The notes below the pieces were generated by a model. It worked only from the letters and a program-made list of their open reading frames with translations. It had not been told where the DNA came from and ran no database searches. Shown here in pieces: positions 1 through 6,284 of a stretch of 7,926 nt of DNA. Every line of letters starts with the position of its first letter. The stretch's first letter is position 1. The DNA lies in NCBI GenBank assembly GCA_024645155.1, contig JAHEGF010000155.1:1-7926 (forward strand), read 5' to 3'. Both the position numbers and the translations under genes were made by a program. This stretch comes from Phyllobacteriaceae bacterium (GTDB taxonomy: Bacteria; Pseudomonadota; Alphaproteobacteria; Rhizobiales; Rhizobiaceae).

Positions 1-991
1 CGTTCCCGTTCCCTTTGCCGCCACCGTTACCCTTGCCGCTGTTAGAAGATTTTCCGGAATTGCTCTTGTTAACAGACTTTGGACCCATTGGAACATGCAC
101 GCGTCCACGATCAGAATCCCGGTCACTGCGGCCGCGTCCGGGATTCCCAAAGCCTTTTCCGTTGGGGTTGGGGCCAGCTTTACCAACACCTTTTTCGTTG
201 CCGGGATTACCTGGCGTCTTACCTTTTGGAGAATCCGGCGGATCAGGTGGCGTCGGTGGGCCGGGAGGAGTAGGCACGGCTACTGCGACGCTAATTGGCG
301 TCTGCTGCAAACCATTTTGAGCCGTCGAACTCTTGCATCCGGCTGTTTCGCGGCGGAACCGCCTGTCAAGCCGCCCCTGCCCGACGATCAGGGGGAATAC
401 TCCATCGAAACGGCGAGCGTTTGGCTTTTGCAGCAGATTCGAACGTTCCAGAATTCCACGCCGGTTGAATCGCACGAAATCGCAGCGCTTCCATACGCGT
501 TCACATGTACCGTTGCGCGGGCAAATGTTTACCTGACCCTGCAACAGGAGGACATTTGTTTGCCCGCCGCTGACGTTGACATCGAATGCCGTTCCCCGGA
601 TGCCGATACTGCCGGCCGGAGTCTTGATGGTATGGGAACTAGATCCGGACCGGCCACTGATCCACCTGAACGCACCCTTTGTAACCGAGACGGAAACATC
701 CTTCGTGGAACGCGAAGCAGAGAACACAAAATCATCAAGCTTAACATTGGCGTTGGGGCCAATGACGATTTTCGTATCATCCAGGAATCTGATCTGAGCG
801 AGACCGGTTGCATTGGCCCGCAAGCGGTCATCCTGATAGACTGCGGTCGTTGTCTCGACGACAACCTGACCGCCAACGCCGGTTTTCACGACACGCGTCT
901 TGGCGTCAATGGTTTCGCCTATCCGGCTTTGCGCCATAGCCGGCAATCCGGCGTACAAAAAAGCTAGAAGACCGAGCAACAAAATACGCAT
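1..991 (-). CDS. FecR-domain periplasmic protein, C-terminal end outside window
   Basis: An open frame runs from an ATG at 991 to the left edge without a stop (330 codons). Residues 1-20 form a signal peptide (short positive start, Leu-rich core, AMA before Q21), so the protein should be exported. Residues about 25-155 match the FecR beta-rich domain: IRFLDDTKIVIGPNA near 67-81, KGAFRWISG near 105-113, and TPAGSIGIRGTAFDV near 124-138. Cysteines at 157, 163, 170 and 219 could form disulfides. Residues 240-254 are proline-rich, and the rest is a Gly/Asn/Lys/Pro low-complexity tail. In TonB systems FecR relays signals to an anti-sigma pathway, but this protein lacks a cytoplasmic or membrane part, so it is a free or surface-associated FecR protein, not FecR itself. 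It follows a CHASE2 cyclase on the same strand, which suggests joint work in envelope sensing (inference). An in-frame TAA upstream and the signal peptide fix the start. A weak SD (AGGG) precedes it. Confidence 0.85.
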   Translation of the reverse strand, partial: MRILLLGLLAFLYAGLPAMAQSRIGETIDAKTRVVKTGVGGQVVVETTTAVYQDDRLRANATGLAQIRFLDDTKIVIGPNANVKLDDFVFSASRSTKDVSVSVTKGAFRWISGRSGSSSHTIKTPAGSIGIRGTAFDVNVSGGQTNVLLLQGQVNICPRNGTCERVWKRCDFVRFNRRGILERSNLLQKPNARRFDGVFPLIVGQGRLDRRFRRETAGCKSSTAQNGLQQTPISVAVAVPTPPGPPTPPDPPDSPKGKTPGNPGNEKGVGKAGPNPNGKGFGNPGRGRSDRDSDRGRVHVPMGPKSVNKSNSGKSSNSGKGNGGGKGNGN

Positions 992-1010
992 GCTGACTAC
1001 CCGCCCTGTC

Positions 1011-1042
1011 GGCCAATTTATAGAAAATTGGCCATTTTTTTT
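1011..1042 (+). terminator. Stem-loop followed by T8, terminator-like in the plus direction
   Basis: GGCCAATTT (1011-1019) and AAATTGGCC (1025-1033) form a perfect 9-bp stem with a 5-base loop. One A and eight T (1035-1042) follow on the plus strand, the form of a rho-independent terminator. No plus-strand gene ends here, so it would stop antisense transcripts coming through the fecR-like gene. Read on the minus strand, the same hairpin lies in the leader of that gene, 19 bases before its ATG, and has no T-run, so it would not terminate there. It could instead stabilise the leader or affect ribosome access. The structure is plain; its role is inferred. Confidence 0.5.
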
Positions 1043-1045
1043 ATC

Positions 1046-1101
1046 ATTGTTTTAACAATATATAATATTGGGCCGCTGATGTCGATTCATTGATATATCA
1101 A
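1046..1101. repeat. Cluster of palindromes around the candidate promoter
   Basis: Three inverted repeats lie within 56 bases. ATTGTT-TT-AACAAT is at 1046-1059. CAATAT-ATA-ATATTG is at 1056-1070 and overlaps the candidate -10 element. TTGATATATCAA at 1090-1101 is a perfect 12-bp palindrome just upstream of the candidate -35. Two-fold symmetric sites flanking a promoter are what dimeric regulators bind, so these are possible operators. AT-rich DNA makes short palindromes more likely by chance, and no regulator can be named. Confidence 0.35.
1057..1085 (-). promoter_or_regulatory. Candidate sigma-70-type promoter for the FecR-domain gene
   Basis: On the minus strand TCGACA (1085-1080) and TATATT (1062-1057) are separated by exactly 17 bases, and each differs from the sigma-70 consensus at one position. 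Transcription would start near 1050 and give a leader of about 60 bases that contains the 1011-1033 hairpin. The surrounding DNA is much richer in A+T than the flanking genes. This would let the FecR-domain gene be expressed independently of the cyclase upstream, although read-through from the cyclase is also possible because no terminator is visible between them. Confidence 0.4.
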
Positions 1102-1115
1102 CGAACCAGAAGCTA

Positions 1116-3323
1116 TTAATCGAAAACCCTTGAGAGTTTTCTCTCCTCGATCCTGTTCTCCAATGCCTTGTAAAGCGGTGCCAGCCGCGTCGGGGCGATT
1201 TTTGAACATTTGGCCAGTGCTTCCGAGGTTTGTTTGCCGTGTCTGTCGCCGATCAGTCGGACCAGATGGCCATGGTGTTCTTGCAGGTTTTTGAATTCGT
1301 CCGAGCTTTTGTAGCTTTCGTTGCCGATGAGCGCATAAAGTTCAATTCCTCGGGATTTGCCTTTCAACAACAGATTTCCCACGGACAGAAAGGCAAGTTC
1401 CGGCACGGCTTCAACTGTGGCTGCCGATACAAGGACCGGCCAGCCCATTTCCTTGGTTTCCGTTTCAATCCGGGCAGCAATGTTGACGGTATCGCCGACT
1501 ACGGAATAGTTGAAACGGCTGCTCGATCCCATGTTACCGACACATGCTTCTCCGGCATTGATGCCAATACCGATGCGCGCTTCTTTTATGCCAATGGAGT
1601 TGCTCCTGAAGCCGAAGCGGTCATCCCGGTTCAGCGCTTCGACCGCGTCGAGCATCTCGAGCGCGGCCAGGCAGGCCTTTCGTTGGTGATCGGCCACATC
1701 AAGCGGGGCGTTCCAGAATGCCATGATTGAATCGCCGATATATTTGTCGATGACCCCGTCATTGCGCTGGATAATGTCGGAAAGCGGCGAGAACAGCTGG
1801 TTGACGAACGCGACAAGCTCGTCGGGGCGGAGTTTTTCCGAAATTCCGGTAAAACCCCGGATATCCAGAAACATCATCGTGATTTCGCGGATTTCGCCGC
1901 CGAGCACCAGATCTTCGGGGGACGCCTCGAGTTTTTTCAGCAGGCTCGGCGCAAGGTACTGCTGAAACGCAGACCGGACGAAACGCTTTTCACGCTCGGT
2001 CGCGGCAAATGTCAGCGTTACGGATACGACATATACCACTGCGCCGGTTGCCATTGCGAAGATTGGTTCCAGCAAGATGCCGAATCTGTCAAACGCTATC
2101 CAGCTGATCGCCAGCAGAAATGATGAACAGGCAGCACCGAACAATGCCGAAACAAACGCTCCGGTAAATGGTAAAACCCCCATCATCAGCAAGGTAACGG
2201 CAACCGCCATTACCATTTCGGCCCCGTCTACCCAGTCCGGCCGTTGAAGGAAACTGCCGGTCAGTATCTGCTTGACGATCTGGGCGTGAAGTGAAACGCC
2301 TGGAACCGTTTGTCCGAGGGCGGTGACCCTCAGGTCGGAAAGACCAATCGCCGACGTTCCAATGAAAATGATATTGCCTTCCACGAGCGGTGCCAGGTCC
2401 CTGTAGGCGTCGCCAAGCAAAAGGCTTGCAGAAAGGTAATCCTCAGGTTTGTCGTATCCATAATAGAGCTGTATCTCACCTGAAGCCGTTGTCGGGATGA
2501 CAAAATCGGCAACCTTGGACACAACAACTCCGCCTGCGCCCCAGCTTGTTTCACCGCTTGCGGTTGTCGTCTTCAAAAGAAATGTCGATGCACCGGTCGC
2601 GACACGCAACGCTTCCATCGACAGTGTAGGGAAAATGTTTGTTCCGTCCGTTATAAACAAGGGTACACGGCGGATAACATCACTTGTCCGGCCACCGGTA
2701 AGACTAACGCTGGCAACACCGGTGGCAGAATCCTGCAGCACCTGCAGACTGGTGATTGCGCCTTTCATGTAAACCAGTGAGGACTTTGGATCGTCCCCGG
2801 CAAATACATACCCCGCACTTTGGCGCGGTGATCCGTCGTGCTGCTCGGTCGCACCAAAGAACCCGACGACTGTCGAGGCATTTTTCAGGCTCTGTGCCAA
2901 TACCTGGTCATTATCGGGAAACGCCTCCAGTTTCTTGCGCAGTTCGCTGTCCATGTTGCTATTGCTTGCAAAAAGGGAATCCAGAAGTGCAACCGGACTT
3001 GTTCTATCTGGCTCTGAAAACACGATGTCGAATGCAATTGTTGCAGCACCCAATTCTGCAAGCCGGTCAACAAGTTGTGCAACGCGGTTACGGGGCCAAG
3101 GCCACTGTCCCAAAGCTTGTATCGATTCTTCATCAATGTCGATTATCCGCACCGGTAGCGGCGGCGCCGATCGCGGCTTTAACCTCTGATACTGATCAAA
3201 CAGGACGTTGCGGGCCGAATTCAGGAACTCGAAATCATAGGACCGCACGATCCACGCAGCCAAAAGTACATTTGCGGCGATCAGCGCTATCTGAAATGTC
3301 TTGCGGCGAAAAATGCGTTTCAT
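1116..3323 (-). CDS. CHASE2-domain membrane-bound class III adenylate cyclase
   Basis: Makes cAMP from ATP in response to a signal sensed outside the inner membrane. The 735 residues show a basic N-terminus, a first membrane helix (about 9-25), a periplasmic CHASE2 sensor (about 35-360, with VRIIDIDEESI near 58-68 and FIGTSAIGLSDLR near 320-332), three helices (about 366-383, 387-411, 418-440) and a cytoplasmic class III cyclase domain (about 478-665). Catalytic residues are all present: metal-binding D487 (FLDIRGFTG) and D531 (DKYIGD), adenine-selecting K527 and D611 (GDTVN), and transition-state N614 and R618. It should therefore be active and prefer ATP to GTP. A tail of about 70 residues follows the catalytic domain. 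An in-frame TGA two codons before the ATG forces this start, yet no SD is visible. The gene is divergent from the GFA gene and lies 124 bases upstream of the FecR-domain gene. The signal is unknown. Confidence 0.93.
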   Translation of the reverse strand: MKRIFRRKTFQIALIAANVLLAAWIVRSYDFEFLNSARNVLFDQYQRLKPRSAPPLPVRIIDIDEESIQALGQWPWPRNRVAQLVDRLAELGAATIAFDIVFSEPDRTSPVALLDSLFASNSNMDSELRKKLEAFPDNDQVLAQSLKNASTVVGFFGATEQHDGSPRQSAGYVFAGDDPKSSLVYMKGAITSLQVLQDSATGVASVSLTGGRTSDVIRRVPLFITDGTNIFPTLSMEALRVATGASTFLLKTTTASGETSWGAGGVVVSKVADFVIPTTASGEIQLYYGYDKPEDYLSASLLLGDAYRDLAPLVEGNIIFIGTSAIGLSDLRVTALGQTVPGVSLHAQIVKQILTGSFLQRPDWVDGAEMVMAVAVTLLMMGVLPFTGAFVSALFGAACSSFLLAISWIAFDRFGILLEPIFAMATGAVVYVVSVTLTFAATEREKRFVRSAFQQYLAPSLLKKLEASPEDLVLGGEIREITMMFLDIRGFTGISEKLRPDELVAFVNQLFSPLSDIIQRNDGVIDKYIGDSIMAFWNAPLDVADHQRKACLAALEMLDAVEALNRDDRFGFRSNSIGIKEARIGIGINAGEACVGNMGSSSRFNYSVVGDTVNIAARIETETKEMGWPVLVSAATVEAVPELAFLSVGNLLLKGKSRGIELYALIGNESYKSSDEFKNLQEHHGHLVRLIGDRHGKQTSEALAKCSKIAPTRLAPLYKALENRIEERKLSRVFD

Positions 3324-3581
3324 GCGTCATTTATTTGATACATCGGCACATTGCGCAATCGCAATGCCTCATGTTTTTACTGAACGCCAAAAACGAAGCG
3401 CTCCTGCTTTCCGTTAGATCCAGCCATTTTCCGGCAGCAGAAATTCTCTGCATGGTGCCAATGAGGAGTGGTGCACAATCTTTCCGGCACGGTCACAATA
3501 TTACACTACGCCTGAATTTCTGGTGTATATGAACTGATACCCAATCATTGTGGCATCCAATAATACAAAAGGGGATCGGAA
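3324..3581. other. Divergent intergenic control region
   Basis: This 258-base gap lies between the starts of the cyclase gene (minus) and the GFA gene (plus), so it must hold the promoters for both unless either is transcribed from elsewhere. No pair of -35/-10 elements with good spacing stands out in either direction. A perfect 10-bp palindrome, ATTGCGCAAT, occurs at 3351-3360, about 28 bases before the cyclase start, and could be a regulator site. No convincing small gene or RNA is seen. Confidence 0.5.
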
Positions 3582-4010
3582 ATGCCAGAAGAACATAAAG
3601 GCCGCTGTTTTTGCGGGGCTGTCGAAGTTACCGTTACGGGCGCCCCAGCTGGAATGGGATATTGCCACTGCGCAAGCTGCCGGTCCTGGTCTGCAGGTCC
3701 GGTGAATGCTTTTACGCTTTGGGATCCCGGGAATGTGGAAATCACGAAGGGGGCCGAGCACGTTGCGACGTTCAACAAGACACCCAACAGCGACCGGAAG
3801 TGGTGCAAAAAATGCGGTGGGCACCTGATGGCAGGCCATCCGGGGCTTAACTTGATTGATGTCTTTGCCGCGATAATACCAAGTCTGAAATTCGAACCCG
3901 GTGTTCATGTGAACTACTCGGAAACCGTGTTGCGCATGAAGGACGGATTGCCAAAGCTGAAGGATTTCCCCGCCGAACTTGGCGGATCAGGAGAGGCTGT
4001 TCCAGAATAA
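3582..4010 (+). CDS. GFA/CENP-V family zinc-binding protein
   Basis: A 142-residue protein, normal size for a single GFA (glutathione-dependent formaldehyde-activating enzyme-like)/CENP-V domain. The zinc ligands are all visible: C9 and C11 (RCFCGAV) and C28, C30 and C33 (CHCASC) near the N-terminus, and C75 and C78 (WCKKCGG) further on. The fold is a beta-tent holding one or two zinc ions. The founding member, Gfa of Paracoccus, was linked to S-hydroxymethylglutathione formation, but most bacterial relatives have no proven reaction, so the function here is open. There is no signal peptide, so it should be cytoplasmic. The start is supported by AGGGGA (3570-3575) six bases before the ATG. It is the only plus-strand gene in the window, is divergent from the cyclase and converges on the TRAP operon. 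It looks like a single-gene unit with no clear link to either. Confidence 0.9.
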   Translation: MPEEHKGRCFCGAVEVTVTGAPAGMGYCHCASCRSWSAGPVNAFTLWDPGNVEITKGAEHVATFNKTPNSDRKWCKKCGGHLMAGHPGLNLIDVFAAIIPSLKFEPGVHVNYSETVLRMKDGLPKLKDFPAELGGSGEAVPE

Positions 4011-4177
4011 GCGATGCGGATTGCGATATGGCAATGAATTGCGCCCGGATCTGATGTCGATCCGTGCTCGCGGCGATATGGCTGACGGTACAGTAAACGC
4101 CGGAAAATTTAGATACTGCAGTTTCCGAGACTGCGAAATGGCCACTGAAATTGCCCGTCATCAGCGTACGCGATCTT
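4011..4177. other. Convergent intergenic gap without clear terminator
   Basis: The region separates the 3' ends of the GFA gene and the TRAP large-subunit gene. It contains several small inverted repeats: ATTGC/GCAAT at 4020-4035, CGGATC/GATCCG at 4046-4064, and GCAGTTT/AGACTGC at 4118-4134 (with one wobble). None is followed by a T-run on either strand, so none makes a standard rho-independent terminator. No gene is seen. Termination here may be Rho-dependent. Confidence 0.5.
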
Positions 4178-5728
4178 TCAGTAGAGAACCGCTGGCAACC
4201 AGTTTGCGATCGACGGGAACACCCAGATGACAATCATGCCCAGCACCTGAAGCCCGATAAAGGGTGCAACGCCGGCGTAAATCTGCCCAGTGGTAATTTC
4301 CGGCGGCGCGGCTCCGCGAAGGTAAAAAAGCGAGAAACCAAATGGTGGTGTCAGAAACGATGTCTGCAGGTTGATCGCGATCAGAATTGCCAGCCAGAAG
4401 GGATCATGTCCCATCAAGATAAGAACGGGCGTGATAAGCGGCAGCAAAATGACCGTGATTTCGACGAAGTCGAGAAAGAAGCCGAGCACGAATATTAGCG
4501 CCATGCAAAAGAGAAGTGCGCCTTGCGGGCCGCCCGGCATGTGCTGGAGAATGCCGGCTACCCGGTCTTCGCCGCCAAGGCCGATGAACACAAGCGAGAA
4601 GATGCTGGCCGTCAGGATGGTTGCAAAGATCATTGAAGTGACGGTCATTGTCTGGGTAATGGCTGGCAGTAAAATGCCGGTCCGCCATGCACGCAGAAGT
4701 GCGACACAAATGGCCGCCACCCCGACTATAGCCAGGACGGTATAGGCGCCACCAAGAAGCAGGTCGCCAAATTCGAGATCATTGCGCTGCAGTCTTACTG
4801 GCGCAATGCCGGCGGCAATACCGAGCAGGAAAAGCGCTGCAGCTCCTGACAGGATCAATCGCACATGTCCACCACTGCGATGGCCCGCCATCAACAGTGC
4901 CCCGATGGCACCCACCGAAGCTGCCTCGGTGGGAGTGGCTACTCCACCCAGGATCGCACCAAGCACGGCAATGATCAGTAGAATTGGCGGAACGATAGCA
5001 GTGAAAATTTCTGAACGTGACGGATTCTCAGCTAGCGACGCTGCTGCCGGGGCATCAGTTGGAATAAGCCATGCCCGCGCGAGAATATAGATGATGTAAA
5101 TTGATACCAGCAGCAATCCTGGCAATAGCGCACCGGCAAACACCTGCCCGACGGATATTGTTTCGATGGTGAATTTGCCCTGGGCGTACTGGGCTTGCTG
5201 ATAGGAATTGGACATTACGTCCGATAAGATGATCAGCAGTGTCGACGGCGGGATGATCTGACCCAATGTGCCGGAGGTGCAAACAATGCCGGACGCCAGT
5301 TTCGGATTGTAACCGCTGCGCAACATGGTTGGCAGTGCAATCAGGCCCATCGCGATCACTGTGGCGCCGACGATGCCGGTGGAGGCAGCCAGCATCGCTC
5401 CAACGATGACAACCGAAAGGCCCAAGCCACCGCGCAAGCCGCCAAAAAGCCGGCCCATTGTCTCCAGAAGTTCTTCAGCAATTTGGCTTTTTTCCAGTAC
5501 CACTCCCATGAACACGAAAAGCGGAATGGCAATCAGCACCGTGTTGGTCAGCACTCCAAATACGCGTTGGCCCAAGGCGCCGAGCAGGCTTATGTCCATG
5601 GCGCCGGTCAACCAGCCGGCAAACGCGAATATGATGGCGACACCCGAAATGCTGAAAGAGACCGGAAAACCCAAGAGAATGCAGCCAATGAGTGCAGCGA
5701 ACATCAGAAGATCAAGTGGAAGGTTCAT
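4178..5728 (-). CDS. dctM: TRAP transporter large permease subunit (DctM type, long form)
   Basis: The main transport subunit of a sodium-driven tripartite transporter that moves an organic acid, delivered by the periplasmic receptor, across the inner membrane. Family motifs are clear: GTLGQIIPPS (154-162 region), GGVATPTEAASVG (261-273), LGFFLDFVEITVILLPL (415-431) and QTSFLTPPFGFSLFYLRG (455-472). The two TxxP-containing halves reflect the inverted-repeat elevator fold. At 516 residues it is about 90 longer than the commonest DctM proteins. The extra length lies mainly in a loop near 168-195 and in a segment at about 282-350 that carries two added hydrophobic helices (about 292-310 and 325-345). 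Length and order match the mannitol/chloroaromatic class (FcbT3-like) rather than C4-dicarboxylate DctM. Its ATG overlaps the dctQ stop as ATGA, with GGAG nine bases upstream, so translation is probably coupled. The symbol names the family role only. Confidence 0.94.
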   Translation of the reverse strand: MNLPLDLLMFAALIGCILLGFPVSFSISGVAIIFAFAGWLTGAMDISLLGALGQRVFGVLTNTVLIAIPLFVFMGVVLEKSQIAEELLETMGRLFGGLRGGLGLSVVIVGAMLAASTGIVGATVIAMGLIALPTMLRSGYNPKLASGIVCTSGTLGQIIPPSTLLIILSDVMSNSYQQAQYAQGKFTIETISVGQVFAGALLPGLLLVSIYIIYILARAWLIPTDAPAAASLAENPSRSEIFTAIVPPILLIIAVLGAILGGVATPTEAASVGAIGALLMAGHRSGGHVRLILSGAAALFLLGIAAGIAPVRLQRNDLEFGDLLLGGAYTVLAIVGVAAICVALLRAWRTGILLPAITQTMTVTSMIFATILTASIFSLVFIGLGGEDRVAGILQHMPGGPQGALLFCMALIFVLGFFLDFVEITVILLPLITPVLILMGHDPFWLAILIAINLQTSFLTPPFGFSLFYLRGAAPPEITTGQIYAGVAPFIGLQVLGMIVIWVFPSIANWLPAVLY

Positions 5729-6228
5729 TGATCATCTCCGAAGCGGCGCAGGATATTGGCCAGCACACAGGAAACCGACTGAATTACAAGGAGCGAGCAG
5801 AAGGCCGGAATAAGTGACTTTAGTAAAAAGGAGGCGGGGATACCGCCGACCGAAATCGGACCTTCCAGAATTTTCCAGGCATTGGCTACCGACGGCCAGG
5901 ACCAATAGGCAAGAACCAGCATTGACGGGATGAGCAGGATCAAATGACCAAAAATGTCGATCGCCGCCTTATTACGGGAACCAGCCTTTGCGTAGAATAT
6001 GTCAACACGCACATGGTCATCGACCAGCAGCGTGTAACCCGCCCCAAGCATGAACAGGGTGGAGTGGAGGTACAGAACGCTTTCGTTTACGGCAATACTG
6101 CTGAAACCGAAAACATAGCGGAACAGAACGATTGCGAACTGGATCAAGACCATCAACAGCGCGGCCCATCGGACTATCCTGCCGACATTGCGGTTGATCG
6201 AATCCAAGCCATTCGTCAGCTTGCGCAT
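5725..6228 (-). CDS. dctQ: TRAP transporter small permease subunit (DctQ type)
   Basis: A 167-residue inner-membrane protein with four hydrophobic helices (about 19-40, 48-67, 90-108, 130-155), the standard DctQ layout. NESVLYLHSTLFMLGAGYTL (48-67) followed by DDHVRVDIFY (70-79) matches the signature region of the FcbT2-like class. DctQ binds the large subunit and forms part of the surface on which the receptor docks. The start at 6228 is preferred because GGAGG (6237-6233) sits just before it; an upstream ATG at 6276 would add 16 residues that do not look like DctQ and lie across the intergenic stem-loop. Its stop overlaps the dctM start by four bases. It lies 56 bases downstream of dctP. 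Confidence 0.93.
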   Translation of the reverse strand: MRKLTNGLDSINRNVGRIVRWAALLMVLIQFAIVLFRYVFGFSSIAVNESVLYLHSTLFMLGAGYTLLVDDHVRVDIFYAKAGSRNKAAIDIFGHLILLIPSMLVLAYWSWPSVANAWKILEGPISVGGIPASFLLKSLIPAFCSLLVIQSVSCVLANILRRFGDDQ

Positions 6229-6247
6229 AATTCCTCCACATGGAACT

Positions 6248-6275
6248 TGGCCGGCGACGCTATCACCGCCGGCCA
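6248..6275 (-). promoter_or_regulatory. GC-rich stem-loop between dctP and dctQ
   Basis: A perfect 9-bp inverted repeat, TGGCCGGCG (6248-6256) and CGCCGGCCA (6267-6275), with a 10-base loop, fills most of the 56-base gap. There is no T-run after it in the direction of transcription, so it is not a standard terminator. Stem-loops behind solute-receptor genes commonly protect the upstream mRNA from 3' exonucleases or partly block read-through, giving more receptor than membrane subunit. That role is inferred here from position and strength. Confidence 0.6.
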
Positions 6276-6284
6276 TGCTGCAAC

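Noticed and set aside
95..967. Long plus-strand open frame of 290 codons across the left end
   Set aside because: It is antisense to the FecR-domain gene, whose signal peptide, domain motifs and start site are clear. The plus-strand translation has no recognisable domain and unusual composition.
3373..3394. Inverted repeat GTTTTT/AAAAAC upstream of the cyclase
   Set aside because: Only six A/T-dominated pairs with a 10-base loop and no T-run. It is likely chance in AT-rich intergenic DNA.
2756..3532. Plus-strand open frame of 258 codons
   Set aside because: It lies opposite the CHASE2 part of the cyclase and runs into the intergenic region. No family features and no SD were seen, so it is a shadow of the real gene.
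4118..4134. Stem-loop GCAGTTT/AGACTGC as terminator for the TRAP operon
   Set aside because: On the minus strand the wobble becomes an A-C mismatch, and the nearest T-rich stretch is about a dozen bases away. It is not a standard terminator on either strand.
6229..6276. Upstream ATG at 6276 as the dctQ start
   Set aside because: It would add 16 residues unlike DctQ, encoded across the intergenic stem-loop. The ATG at 6228 has GGAGG just before it and gives the normal family length.
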